Part shown: piece by piece, positions 51,964 to 61,200 of the stretch | Numbering within the stretch: the first letter of the stretch is position 1 | Layout of the letters: the number at the start of each line of letters is the position of its first letter | DNA from: Stackebrandtia endophytica | GTDB taxonomy: Bacteria > Actinomycetota > Actinomycetes > Mycobacteriales > Micromonosporaceae | Direction of reading: 5' to 3' | Assembly: GCF_006716355.1 (NCBI RefSeq) | Contig: NZ_VFOW01000001.1 | Span: 1,488,001-1,552,000 of the forward strand | DNA: 64,000 nt | Notes under the pieces: model-generated | What the model was told of the DNA's origin: nothing | Databases searched by the model: none | The model's input: the letters and a program-made list of their open reading frames with translations, nothing else | Position numbers and translations under genes: made by a program

Positions 51964-53361
51964 CTAGGGGTGGGCCGCGGGGTGTCGGCGGTGGTGGTCG
52001 GTTCGGTTCTGGATGGCCTGCGCCAGCGAGACGAGGGTTTCCTCGGTGTCGTGGAGTCCGACGAGTTGGAATCCGACCGGATCCCCCTCGGGGGTTGGCG
52101 CACCCGGGAGCGTCACCGCGGGCAGGCCGGCGGTGTTGATCGGACAGGTCGCGAGCATGATCGTGTCTCGCCAGATCGGTCCGACACCGATCTGTTCCAG
52201 GTGCTGCGCCGTCGGGGCGGCCGTCCCGGTCACCTGAAGCACCAACGCGTCGACTCCGGCGAGGGCGGCCCGCATTCGACCGGTGAACTCTTCACGACGA
52301 CGAAGAATCCCGTGGTAGCGGGACGCCGGCATCGCCAGCCCGTCGGCGATCAGCTCACGCAGTTGATCACCGTACTTCTCGGGTGCGGCCTCGTATGCGC
52401 GCCGGTGAACGATCGCGGCCTCGACCGCGCACGCCGGGGTCCAGTCGGCCACCGAGTCGAGGACCGACGGCAGCGTCACCTCGACGATGGTCGCGCCGAG
52501 GTCGCCGAGCACGGCGACGGCCTCGGCGAGGGTCGCCCGCGTCTGGGCGTCACAGACCTCCATGAACGCCGGATCGATCCCGATGCGTGCACCGGCGGCG
52601 ACCTGTTCGGCCCGATCGCATGCGGCGGTCAGATTCGGTCGCGGTCGCGCCGACGTGACCGGGTCCCGCGGGTCGGGACCGCTGATCTGGTCGTAGACGA
52701 CGGCACAGTCACGGACGCTGCGCGCCATGGGTCCGGGGCAGTCGAGGCTGCCGGCGAACTCGACCATCCCGGCGCGGGAGACCCGCCCCCAGGTGGGTTT
52801 GATCCCGGTCGTCCCGGTGGCCGCCGAGGGGAAGCGGATGGAACCGCCGGTGTCGGAACCGAGGCTGGCGTAGCAGAGCCCGGCCGCCACGGCGGCGGCG
52901 TTTCCGCTGGAGGAGGCACCGGTCCACAACTGTTCGCCCCACGGGTTGAGCGGGGTTCCCAGTTCGGGGTGGTGTGCGGCGAACGCGCCCTCCGACATCT
53001 TCAGTTTCCCGACGATGACGGCACCGGCGGCGCGCAGTCGCTCCACCGCGGTGGAGTCGGCGGTGGCGATCTGATCGGCCAGCGCGATCGTGCCGGCGGT
53101 CGCGGGGGTCCCGGCGACCTCGTACAGGTCCTTCACCGCGACCGGCACCCCGTGCAGTGGTCCCCGGGAGCGCCCGTTTCGCCGTTCGGTGTCGCGTTGC
53201 GCGGCTTCGGCCAGCGCGGAATCGGCCAGGACGGCGCTGAAGGCACCCAGGTGGGCGTCGATCCGCGAGATCCGGGCCAGTACGGACTCCGTGATCTGAG
53301 TGGAGGTGAGGTCGCCGTCGGCGATGAGAGCGGAGAGTTCGTGCAGTTGTCGATAGTGCAA
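51964..53361 (-). CDS. Amidase-signature hydrolase
   Basis: 465 residues from a TTG with AAAGGA eight bases upstream. The catalytic triad is present: Lys in PVAVKDLYEV, cis-Ser in TGASSSGNAAAVAAG and the nucleophile in GSDTGGSIRFPS. The family includes glutamyl-tRNA amidotransferase A and catabolic amidases; a C-terminal half typical of stand-alone enzymes and the absence of gatB/gatC point to the latter. It shares a divergent promoter region with the sugar-type ABC system, so the same regulator may control both. Confidence 0.9.
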   Translation of the reverse strand: MHYRQLHELSALIADGDLTSTQITESVLARISRIDAHLGAFSAVLADSALAEAAQRDTERRNGRSRGPLHGVPVAVKDLYEVAGTPATAGTIALADQIATADSTAVERLRAAGAVIVGKLKMSEGAFAAHHPELGTPLNPWGEQLWTGASSSGNAAAVAAGLCYASLGSDTGGSIRFPSAATGTTGIKPTWGRVSRAGMVEFAGSLDCPGPMARSVRDCAVVYDQISGPDPRDPVTSARPRPNLTAACDRAEQVAAGARIGIDPAFMEVCDAQTRATLAEAVAVLGDLGATIVEVTLPSVLDSVADWTPACAVEAAIVHRRAYEAAPEKYGDQLRELIADGLAMPASRYHGILRRREEFTGRMRAALAGVDALVLQVTGTAAPTAQHLEQIGVGPIWRDTIMLATCPINTAGLPAVTLPGAPTPEGDPVGFQLVGLHDTEETLVSLAQAIQNRTDHHRRHPAAHP

Positions 53362-53458
53362 GACCCGGTCCTTTCACTGGTCACCTGACGGACATTCGAG
53401 CACGTCGTTCAGCCGAGTGGTTCGAAGCTTCCGTCCTCACGGACTTGCATTTGATCAT

Positions 53459-53474
53459 AGATCCTATAGGATCT
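53459..53474. promoter_or_regulatory. 16-bp perfect palindrome in the amidase/ABC divergent promoter
   Basis: AGATCCTATAGGATCT is a perfect palindrome, 36 nt upstream of the RbsA-type ATPase and 98 nt upstream of the amidase, in an AT-rich patch. Size and position fit an operator of the FCD-type GntR regulator at 57249. Confidence 0.55.
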
Positions 53475-53509
53475 TGGAAATCAGATCGCCGAGAAGGCAG
53501 GAGACGCCA

Positions 53510-55096
53510 ATGGAGGCATCACCACCGACACCGCTGGACGGTGAGGTCACGACCGGCGACGCCCCGCTCGTTTCCGTGCGGGACATGGCCAAGGCATACG
53601 GCGACAACATCGTTCTTCGCGGCATCAATCTGGACTTCGCGCCGGGCGAGGTCATCGCTTTCGCCGGCGAGAACGGCGCGGGCAAGTCGACGTTGATGAA
53701 GATCCTCGCCGGGCTCGTCGTGCCCGACACCGGAACCGTCCACATCTCGGGCGAACCACTGGCGGAGGGATCCGTTCACGCCTCCCGCCGTCACGGCATC
53801 GCGATAGTTCCGCAGGAACTCGCGCCGGTGCCGGACCTACCGATCTACGCCAACATCTTTCTGGGACGCGAACGACGCACCCGATTCGGTGCCCTCGACA
53901 AGCGGGCGATGATCGACGAGTCCGCCCGGCTGCTGCGTTCGTTCAACCTCGACGTCGACCCTCGCGCCACGATGCGAAACCTCAGCACCGCCACGCGACA
54001 GCTCATCGAGATCATCAAATGCACCTCCACCGGCGCCAGGGTGATCCTGCTGGACGAGCCGACGTCGGCGATTCCCCAGCACGAGGTCGAGCAGCTCTAC
54101 CGGATCATCGAGAACCTGCGCTCCCAAGGCGTCGCGATGCTCTACACCACCCACAAGATGGCCGAGATCCGCGCCGTCGCCACCCGGGTCGTCGTCCTGC
54201 GCGACGGGGTCCTGATAGCCGACGAGGTCGTCGACGACATCGACGACGAACGCATCGTCACCGCGATGATCGGCCGCGAACTGGGAGAGTTGTATCCGAC
54301 CTCGGCCGCCCCCGGCGACAGCGAGGTCGTTCTCGAACTTCGCGACCTCGTGGTCGAACCCGGCGGCGCCCCGGTCTCATTGACCGTCCGAAGTGGTGAG
54401 ATCGTCGCGCTGGCGGGCCTGCTGGGCGCCGGCCGCACCGAACTGCTGGAGACCGCCTTCGGCGCACGACGCACCTACGGCGGCAGCACCCTCGTCAACG
54501 GACGGACCATTCGTCCCCACAATCCCGCCGCCGCGATCCGTGACGGCATGGCGCTGGTTCCCGAAGACCGCAAGGTCAGTGGGGCTCTGCTGTCCATGAG
54601 CATCCTGCAGAACGCGATACTGCCCCGCCTGGCGGCCTTCAGCGTCGCCGGTTGGGTCGCCGACGGTCGAGCCTCCAAAAAGGTCGACCGCGCCATGGAC
54701 GCGGTACGGCTCAAACGCACCGGGCTGCGTCAAGAGGTGGGGAGCCTGTCGGGTGGAAACCAGCAGAAGGTCGTCATAGGACGTTGGTTGACCGGTGACG
54801 TCCAAGTGCTCCTTCTCGACGAACCCACCCGAGGTGTGGACGTCGGCGCACGCAGCGAGATCTACCAGCTGATCGTCGACCTCGCACGGGAACGCGGAAT
54901 CGCCGTCCTGATGGCCTCGTCCGACATGACCGAGGTCATCGGACTGGCTCACCGCGTCGTCGTCATGCGTGATCGACAGATCGCCGTCGAGCTCGACCGG
55001 GCCGATCACCCCGAACCCGAAGCGTTCCAGGAACTCGTCTTCCGGCACGCCGCAGGCATCTCACCCGTACCCCAGGAGATCTCCCATGTCCGCTAA
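53510..55096 (+). CDS. Sugar-type ABC ATPase with two nucleotide-binding domains (RbsA/XylG-like)
   Basis: 528 residues from the ATG at 53510, which has AGGAGA upstream. Two ATPase domains are present. The first has GENGAGKST and VILLDEPTSAIP, with the signature region at RNLSTATRQLIEI. The second has a non-canonical Walker A, GLLGAGRTELLE (R for K), with LSGGNQQKVVIGRWL and VLLLDEPTRGVD. This asymmetry is normal for RbsA/MglA-type proteins. It powers uptake of a sugar or sugar acid together with the permease and binding protein that follow. Confidence 0.93.
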   Translation: MEASPPTPLDGEVTTGDAPLVSVRDMAKAYGDNIVLRGINLDFAPGEVIAFAGENGAGKSTLMKILAGLVVPDTGTVHISGEPLAEGSVHASRRHGIAIVPQELAPVPDLPIYANIFLGRERRTRFGALDKRAMIDESARLLRSFNLDVDPRATMRNLSTATRQLIEIIKCTSTGARVILLDEPTSAIPQHEVEQLYRIIENLRSQGVAMLYTTHKMAEIRAVATRVVVLRDGVLIADEVVDDIDDERIVTAMIGRELGELYPTSAAPGDSEVVLELRDLVVEPGGAPVSLTVRSGEIVALAGLLGAGRTELLETAFGARRTYGGSTLVNGRTIRPHNPAAAIRDGMALVPEDRKVSGALLSMSILQNAILPRLAAFSVAGWVADGRASKKVDRAMDAVRLKRTGLRQEVGSLSGGNQQKVVIGRWLTGDVQVLLLDEPTRGVDVGARSEIYQLIVDLARERGIAVLMASSDMTEVIGLAHRVVVMRDRQIAVELDRADHPEPEAFQELVFRHAAGISPVPQEISHVR

Positions 55097-56093
55097 CGAC
55101 ACCACCGTCGACAACGAACCCCGGCAACGGCTCCTCCCCCGATTGCGGCAGCTGCGTGCGGGTGAGTTCCTCATCCGCAACTCGATGGTCGGGGTCATGC
55201 TGATCGCCGTCGTGGTGTTCACGGTCGCGGCGCCCCGGTTCTCGTCGGCCCAGAACCTTCAGTCGATCCTGATCGCCGCCGCGCCGTTCGCGTTGATCGC
55301 GATGGGGCAGACCCTGGTGATCCTCACCGCCGGCATCGACCTGTCGGTGGGGTCGGTCATCGCGTTGAGCGCCATGGTGTCGGCGTGGTACGCGGTCAAC
55401 AACCCGGAGAACATCTGGTTCGGGTTCCTTCTCGGCGTCCTGGTGGGACTGGTGGTCGGAGCGGTGAACGGCACCCTCGTCGCCGTTTTCAAGATCGCAC
55501 CGTTCGTGGCGACACTATCCACATTGACCGCCGCGAGTGGATTGGCCTACGCGGTCGGGAAGGGCGCCCCCATCCAGGGCATCCCCGCCGTATACGGCGA
55601 ACTGGCCAACTCCCGCTTCCTGGGTCTGCCACTGCCGGTCTGGCTGATGATCATCGGCCTGATCGTGGTGGGGGTCGTGCTGCAGAAGCTCAGCTTCGGC
55701 ACCAGGATCTACGCCGTCGGCGGCAACCCCGACGCCGCACAGATCGCCGGTATCAACGTCACCCGCGTCCGCTTCCAGGTGTACGCGATCTCCGGGCTTC
55801 TCGCCGGAATCTCCGGAGTCCTGCTGTCCTCCCGTGTGGTCAACGCCGCACCGAGTCTGGGCGCCGGCTACGAGCTGGACGCCATCGCCGCCGTCGTCAT
55901 CGGAGGAGCCAGCCTCTTCGGTGGTCGCGGCAGCATCTGGGGTACCGCCATCGGGCTGCTGTTGATTCAGACGCTCAACAACGGTCTCGACATCATGCTC
56001 ATCCCCTCCTACTGGCAAGACGTCATCAAGGGTCTGCTGATCGCCGCGGCCGTCGGTATCGACGTCGCGGTCACTCGACGAATGAACAGATGA
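55086..56093 (+). CDS. Sugar-type ABC permease (RbsC-like)
   Basis: 335 residues from the ATG at 55086 with AGGAG upstream; it overlaps the ATPase end by 11 nt. Eight or more helices. The RbsC-family signature is visible: LVILTAGIDLSVGSVIALS and the coupling loop GTRIYAVGGNPDAAQIAGINVTRV (in part), then GASLFGGRGSIWGT. It forms the channel for the carbohydrate importer. Confidence 0.93.
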   Translation: MSANDTTVDNEPRQRLLPRLRQLRAGEFLIRNSMVGVMLIAVVVFTVAAPRFSSAQNLQSILIAAAPFALIAMGQTLVILTAGIDLSVGSVIALSAMVSAWYAVNNPENIWFGFLLGVLVGLVVGAVNGTLVAVFKIAPFVATLSTLTAASGLAYAVGKGAPIQGIPAVYGELANSRFLGLPLPVWLMIIGLIVVGVVLQKLSFGTRIYAVGGNPDAAQIAGINVTRVRFQVYAISGLLAGISGVLLSSRVVNAAPSLGAGYELDAIAAVVIGGASLFGGRGSIWGTAIGLLLIQTLNNGLDIMLIPSYWQDVIKGLLIAAAVGIDVAVTRRMNR

Positions 56094-56142
56094 CAACGCT
56101 TCGCACCTTGCGCCCCAACACAGATAGCCGAAAGGGCAAGTC

Positions 56143-57156
56143 ATGACAACCTTCAGAAGACGCGTACTCGCGTCCGCCGCCGCGGCGGCCGTCGCCATCG
56201 GTCTCGTCGGATGCGCCGAAAGCAACGACGACCGGATTCGCATCGGCGTCACCGTTTACGGTCAGGACAACTTCGCGACCCAGGGCAGAGAGGGCATCGA
56301 GGCTTACGCCGAGGCCCGCGACATCGAACTGCTGTGGAACTCCGCCGACGGCGACGTCGCCAATCAGGCCAACCAGATCGACCAGTACATCAACGCCGGG
56401 GTCGACGCCATCCTGGTGGCCCCGGTCCAGTTCGACTCGCTGGGTCCACAGTTGAAGGCGGCCAAGGACGCCGGAATCCACATCGGATTCGTCAACGCCA
56501 CGGTGCAGGACGACAGCTCCGTCGACGTGGCGGTTCTGCCCGACAACGTGGCGGCGGGACGTCAAGCAGCCCAGATGATGATGGACCACCTCGGCGGCAA
56601 CGGAAAGGTCGCCATCCTGCAGTGTCTCCTCGGTGCTTCCTACGAAATTCAGCGCACCCAGGGCATGGAGGAGGTCATCGCCGAGTACCCGGGCGTCGAA
56701 GTGGTCGCCAAGGACGGTGCGTCCAACATCGCCGAAGCCACCGACAAGGTCAAGAACTGGATGACCGCCGTCGACGAGATCGACGGAGTCATCGCCTGCG
56801 GTGACGAGATCGGCCTGGGCGCGTTGCAGGCGGCGAACGAAGCCGGCAAGGAGATCGCGATCGTCGGCGTCGACGGGACCGAGGACGGCCTCAACGCCAT
56901 TAAGGACGGCCGGTTCATCGGCTCGCAGATGCAGCACGCGCGCACCGAGTTCGCCGCCGGGTTGGCCGCGGTCTACCACCTCGCCAAGGGCGAGACCATG
57001 GAGGAGCTCTACACCTACACCATGGACCCGGTTACCGCCGACAACGTCGACGACTACTACGTCAATGTGGTCAGCGAGAAGGACGCCTTCCTGGAGCGGA
57101 TCGCCGATGTGGTCGACCGTAACCTCGACAGCGGCAAGATCGAGGACGAGAGTTAG
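56143..57156 (+). CDS. Sugar-type ABC substrate-binding lipoprotein (RbsB-like)
   Basis: 337 residues with AAAGGG before the ATG. The lipobox is GLVGCAES. The Peripla_BP_4 fold is seen in IRIGVTVYGQDNFATQGREGI, VDAILVAPVQFDSLGPQLKAA and IAIVGVDGTEDGLNAIKDGR (each in part). It supplies ligand to the permease. The ligand is unknown; the adjacent DUF1537 kinase suggests a four-carbon sugar acid or a derivative. A strong hairpin after the stop may terminate or stabilise the ABC message. Confidence 0.92.
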   Translation: MTTFRRRVLASAAAAAVAIGLVGCAESNDDRIRIGVTVYGQDNFATQGREGIEAYAEARDIELLWNSADGDVANQANQIDQYINAGVDAILVAPVQFDSLGPQLKAAKDAGIHIGFVNATVQDDSSVDVAVLPDNVAAGRQAAQMMMDHLGGNGKVAILQCLLGASYEIQRTQGMEEVIAEYPGVEVVAKDGASNIAEATDKVKNWMTAVDEIDGVIACGDEIGLGALQAANEAGKEIAIVGVDGTEDGLNAIKDGRFIGSQMQHARTEFAAGLAAVYHLAKGETMEELYTYTMDPVTADNVDDYYVNVVSEKDAFLERIADVVDRNLDSGKIEDES

Positions 57157-57173
57157 GGCGTCCCGACCGCCTC

Positions 57174-57209
57174 TTCTGGACGTCCGGGGTCTCCCCCGGA
57201 CGTCCAGAA
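57174..57209 (+). terminator. Hairpin after the binding-protein gene
   Basis: A 16-bp perfect stem with a TCTC loop, 17 nt after the stop codon and before the GntR gene. It may partially terminate, keeping GntR and kinase expression lower than the transporter. Confidence 0.75.
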
Positions 57210-57248
57210 CCCACCCGATGTCGACCACTAACCATGGAAGCGAAGCCT

Positions 57249-57953
57249 ATGGCCGTAAACGGACCCGACCAGGCACTCAACGCCAAACCGACGCGTCAAT
57301 CTCTGGCGGACAGCATTTATGAGATTCTGCTCAACCAGCTCATCGAAGGCGCCATCCAGGCCGGTTCGTCCATCAACATCGATTCGATGTCGCGCGATCT
57401 GGCGGTGTCGCCGACGCCGATAAGGGAGGCCCTCGCCCGCTTGGAGGCGACCGGGCTGGTTCAGCGCGAGGCGCTACGCGGATACCGGGCGGCCCCCCTC
57501 TTCACCGCCGAACAGCTTCGGCAACTGATGGAGGCGCGGCTGGTCCTGGAGGCACCGTTGGCCCGGTACGCCTGTCTCAACCGCACCGACGGATTCCTCG
57601 ACGCGCTGCGAGCGAACGTGGCCGACATGCGGAACCTGGCGATGAGCTCCGAACGCGGTCACCACAGTCAATACCGGGAGATCGACGAGCGCTTTCACGA
57701 CTTGATCGCGCAGCAGGCCGACAACCCCTTCCTGTTTCGGGCCTACAAGTCGCTCGAGGCGCACGTCCAACGGTTTCGGCTCTTCGGGGCGATGGGTGCC
57801 TCCGATATGGAGCACGCCTTGCACGAGCACGGTCTCATCATCGACGCGTTCGCCGCCGCCGACCCCGAGCTGGTGTATTCGCAGATGTGCAAGCACATCG
57901 AACAGGTGAGGGTACGTTCCGTTCGCGACCGCGAACAAATCAACAGCGGATGA
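57249..57953 (+). CDS. GntR-family regulator, FCD type
   Basis: 234 residues from the ATG at 57249, preceded by GGAAG; an ATG at 57234 lacks a ribosome site. The winged helix has LADSIYEILLNQLIEGAIQAGS and SPTPIREALARLEATGLVQREALRGYR (each in part). The C-terminal FCD helical bundle has metal-ligand-like residues (EARLVLEAPLARYA, EIDERFHDLIAQ, EHGLIIDAF), usual for regulators sensing organic acids. It lies between the importer and the kinase and probably represses this cluster through the palindrome at 53459. Confidence 0.92.
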   Translation: MAVNGPDQALNAKPTRQSLADSIYEILLNQLIEGAIQAGSSINIDSMSRDLAVSPTPIREALARLEATGLVQREALRGYRAAPLFTAEQLRQLMEARLVLEAPLARYACLNRTDGFLDALRANVADMRNLAMSSERGHHSQYREIDERFHDLIAQQADNPFLFRAYKSLEAHVQRFRLFGAMGASDMEHALHEHGLIIDAFAAADPELVYSQMCKHIEQVRVRSVRDREQINSG

Positions 57954-58002
57954 CGCCGGATCCGGTTCGCCGCACCACTCAACAGGAAGTCTGATCTGCA
58001 TC

Positions 58003-59310
58003 ATGATGAGCCACGCTTCGCCGCTCGAGTCCGGAATCCGCACGGTCGTGCTCGATGACGACCCGACCGGCACCCAGAGCGCAACCGGGGTGCACGTGCT
58101 CTTCTCATGGGATGAAACCTCGTTGCGTCATGCGTTCACGGAGAACCCCAGCGTCTACGTCCTGACCAACACCCGCTCGGTCGACCGCTCCACCGCCGTG
58201 GCGTTGGTGAGCGAGATACGCGACAACGCCCGCGCCGCCGCGGCCTCCCTGGGGGCGGGCGTCCGGTTCGTGCTGCGCGGCGACTCGACACTTCGCGGTC
58301 ACGTCTTCGCCGAGTCGGAACAGTTCATGACCTCGGATTCGGTCATGGTGTTCGTGCCGGCGTTCCCCGAAGGCGGTCGACAGACCCTCGATAATGTCCA
58401 CTATGTAATGATTGACGGTGTGGCCACCCCGGTGCACCGCACCGAGTTCGCCGCCGACCCGGTGTTTCCGTTCACCAGCACGACCCTCGCCGACTATGTC
58501 CGGGAGAAGTCGTCACTGACTCCCGTCGGCGCGAGCCTGAGCGAGGTTCGATCGGATGCGTTGGCGACCATGTTGGAAGAGGCCGCTGCGGGAAGCGTCG
58601 TGCTTCCCGACGTCGAGGACAACGACGACATCCGACGAATCGGCACCGCGATTCGAGAGGCGGCCGCCCGGGGCCGTGACATCGTGGTCCGCTGCGGCGC
58701 ACCACTTGCCGCCGAGTTGGCCGGAGTCGTCAGCACCGAGACGTTCACTCCCGCCGGTGCGCCACCGGAGTCGGTGCTGCTGGTCTGCGGCTCCCACACC
58801 TTCGCGGCGGGAGAACAGTTGCGGGCCCTCGAAGGCCGGTGGGGCCCGTCGCTGACCCTCAGCACCCCCGACGCCATGGCCGACCCGGCGGCCGCCGGCC
58901 GGCAGTTGGCGGCTCGCGCAAAACGACGGCTCGCCGACCAGCCCATCGTCGTGATCGCCTCCGAACGCGACCGGCTGCCGGAGCACGGCACCCTCCACCA
59001 TGGTCAACGAGTGATGGAGGCCCTGATCACGTGTGTCGAGACCCTGGTCGAACACGTCGATCTGGTGGTGTCGAAGGGGGGAATCACCTCGGCCGAGGTC
59101 GCGCAGTCGGGTATCGGCGCCGACTCGGCGCTGGTGCGGGGCCAGATTCGACCCGGCATCTCGGTGTGGCAACTGACCGACCGCAACGACCGTCCCCTTG
59201 AACTGGTCGTCGTTCCCGGCAACGTCGGTTCGAAGGACACCCTGGTCGACATCATCGACGCCTACGAGGTCGGTTCGGCCGACTCCAGCCGCTCCACGGT
59301 GCCAGCGTAA
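58003..59310 (+). CDS. DUF1537 / four-carbon acid sugar kinase family protein
   Basis: 435 residues. The N-terminal substrate domain begins VVLDDDPTGTQSATGV and has RGDSTLRGH; the C-terminal nucleotide domain has SKGGITSAEVAQSGIG and VVPGNVGSKDTLV (S in place of the more usual G-G). Members phosphorylate D-threonate, L-threonate, D-erythronate or related acids in catabolic pathways. The usual partners (PdxA-like dehydrogenase, OtnC-type aldolase, OtnI isomerase) are missing here, but an SDR and an amidase are nearby. It is the last gene of the ABC-GntR run. Confidence 0.9.
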   Translation: MMSHASPLESGIRTVVLDDDPTGTQSATGVHVLFSWDETSLRHAFTENPSVYVLTNTRSVDRSTAVALVSEIRDNARAAAASLGAGVRFVLRGDSTLRGHVFAESEQFMTSDSVMVFVPAFPEGGRQTLDNVHYVMIDGVATPVHRTEFAADPVFPFTSTTLADYVREKSSLTPVGASLSEVRSDALATMLEEAAAGSVVLPDVEDNDDIRRIGTAIREAAARGRDIVVRCGAPLAAELAGVVSTETFTPAGAPPESVLLVCGSHTFAAGEQLRALEGRWGPSLTLSTPDAMADPAAAGRQLAARAKRRLADQPIVVIASERDRLPEHGTLHHGQRVMEALITCVETLVEHVDLVVSKGGITSAEVAQSGIGADSALVRGQIRPGISVWQLTDRNDRPLELVVVPGNVGSKDTLVDIIDAYEVGSADSSRSTVPA

Positions 59311-59317
59311 CGACGTG

Positions 59318-59347
59318 GTCCTTCCCGGTGCCGTCACCGGGAAGGAC
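59318..59347. terminator. Bidirectional hairpin terminator
   Basis: A 13-bp perfect stem (GTCCTTCCCGGTG / CACCGGGAAGGAC) with a CCGT loop between the convergent kinase and siderophore-ATPase genes. Confidence 0.8.
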
Positions 59348-59356
59348 TCTCTTCGA

Positions 59357-60112
59357 TCAGTAGTAGACCGCCAGGCGACCGCGCGGACCGTCGACGACCT
59401 CGACGGGGGTGTCGAAGACCCGGCTCAAGACCTCGTCGGTCATGATCTCGTCGGGGGTCCCGTACTCGACGACACCACCGTTCTTCATGGCGCAGATGCG
59501 ATCGGCGTAATGCCCGGCGAAGTTGATGTCGTGCAGGACGATGACGACGGTGCGACCCAGCTCGGTGGCGGCCCGCCGCAGGTGCCGCATCATCTGGACC
59601 GAATGCTGCATGTCGAGGTTGTTGAGCGGCTCGTCCAGCAGCAGGTATTCGGTGTCCTGCGCCAGAACCATCGCCACGTAGGCGCGTTGCCGCTGCCCAC
59701 CGGAGAGTTCGTCGAGGTAACGACCCTCAAGGTCCTCCAGCCCGAGGAAGTCGATGGCCCGGCTGATCATCTCCTCGTCGACCGTGGTGAGTCGCCCCTT
59801 CGAATGCGGGAAGCGGCCGAACCCCACCAGTTGCCGCACCGTCAACCTGGTGACGAAGTGGTTCTCCTGCCGCAGGATCGACACGATCTTGGCGAGGTCC
59901 TTCGAGTTGGTCGTCGCCACGTCGTAGCCGGCGATCTCGACCGAACCCTCGTCCATCCCCAGTAGACGACCGACCATGGTCAACAGCGTCGACTTCCCGG
60001 CACCGTTGGGTCCCACCAGCGCCGTCACCCCGCCGACGGGAATCGACAGGTCGATGGGACCGATCGCGACCTCGGTGGAGTAGTTCTTCTTCACCGATTC
60101 CAGAGTGATCAC
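59357..60112 (-). CDS. Siderophore ABC importer ATPase (FecE/YclP type)
   Basis: 251 residues. Walker A is GPNGAGKST, the Q-loop is in VSILRQENHFVTRLTVRQLV, the signature LSGGQRQRAYVAMVLAQ, Walker B YLLLDEPLNNLD and the H-loop VIVLHDINFAGHYADRI. The NNLDMQHSVQMM pattern resembles YclP/FatE-like ATPases for ferric catecholate importers. The ATG overlaps the permease stop by 4 nt. Last gene of the siderophore operon. Confidence 0.92.
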   Translation of the reverse strand: MITLESVKKNYSTEVAIGPIDLSIPVGGVTALVGPNGAGKSTLLTMVGRLLGMDEGSVEIAGYDVATTNSKDLAKIVSILRQENHFVTRLTVRQLVGFGRFPHSKGRLTTVDEEMISRAIDFLGLEDLEGRYLDELSGGQRQRAYVAMVLAQDTEYLLLDEPLNNLDMQHSVQMMRHLRRAATELGRTVVIVLHDINFAGHYADRICAMKNGGVVEYGTPDEIMTDEVLSRVFDTPVEVVDGPRGRLAVYY

Positions 60113-61200
60113 AGTCGTCCCTTTCTCAGGAGATAGCCGAGGAAGAAGCCCCCGCCGATGATCTCGATGATGATTCCCACCGCGCCCTGGGCGTAGAAGA
60201 TGTTCTTCAACACGAAGTAGGCGCCCGCCAACGTGACGAATCCGAGCAGCCAGGCCACCGGGAACACATACCGATGGTCATGGGTGTCGGCCAATTGGTA
60301 GGAGATCATCGCGACGAGGAATCCCAGAAACATCATCGGGCCCACCAGAGCGGTCGACACCGCCATCAGCACCGATACCAACAGCAGCACCAGAATGCTC
60401 TGCCGCCGGTGGTCGACACCCAGATTGACCGCGGTCTGGCGACCCAACGCCAGCACGTTGAGTCGTGGCGCGCAGAACCACAGGGCACCACCGGCGAGCA
60501 CCACCAGCGGGATCGAGATCGACAGGTACGAGGCGTCGGCGTTGGCGATACTGCCGATCAGGCGGGCGGTGAGGATGTCGAACTCGCTGGGGGTCAACAT
60601 CCGCTGCATGAACGTCGACAACGCGCCCAGCCCACCACCCAGGATGATCCCGACCAGCAGCATGACCTGCATGTTCCCGTATTTACCGGTGAGCAGCCAA
60701 CCGTAGAGCAGCGCCGAGAACAGCACCATCAACGCGACCTGACCGAGGAACTGCGGCACCCCCTGGATCGCGGTGACCCCGGCGGCACCGACGAAGAACA
60801 CCGCGGCGGTCTGGATCACCGCGTACAGCGACTCGAAACCCATGATCGACGGTGTGATGATGCGGTTGTTGGCCACGGTCTGGAAGGCGACGGTCGCGGT
60901 GGCCTGGCAGAACCCGACGATCAGCATGATGACCAGGCTGGTCGAACGCATCTGCGCGATGATCCAGAAACCCTCGGTGTCGATGGGCATCGGGTTGTCC
61001 CACGCGAGGTTGGCGAAGGCCAACACGACGGCGAGCACCGCGAGCCCGACGACGATGAGACGGTACCGGCGCCGTGCCCGGGCGTTGGGGAGCGGCCCGG
61101 CGCGACGTTCGACGGGTGCGGCGCGATCGGCGGGGTCGATCGTCGGCAGCGGTGGGGTGGTCCGGGTGACGGTCGGCTCGGACGTGACGGGTTCAGGCAC
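60109..61200 (-). CDS. Siderophore ABC permease (FecCD family, second)
   Basis: 363 residues with a disordered N-terminus rich in Pro and Thr (about 45 residues) and nine or so membrane helices. FecCD motifs include TVANNRIITPSIMGFESLYA (in part) and ALGRQTAVNLGVDHRRQSI, with the coupling region before MMFLGFLVAMISYQL. It forms a heterodimer with the preceding permease, whose stop it overlaps by 8 nt. Confidence 0.92.
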   Translation of the reverse strand: MPEPVTSEPTVTRTTPPLPTIDPADRAAPVERRAGPLPNARARRRYRLIVVGLAVLAVVLAFANLAWDNPMPIDTEGFWIIAQMRSTSLVIMLIVGFCQATATVAFQTVANNRIITPSIMGFESLYAVIQTAAVFFVGAAGVTAIQGVPQFLGQVALMVLFSALLYGWLLTGKYGNMQVMLLVGIILGGGLGALSTFMQRMLTPSEFDILTARLIGSIANADASYLSISIPLVVLAGGALWFCAPRLNVLALGRQTAVNLGVDHRRQSILVLLLVSVLMAVSTALVGPMMFLGFLVAMISYQLADTHDHRYVFPVAWLLGFVTLAGAYFVLKNIFYAQGAVGIIIEIIGGGFFLGYLLRKGRL

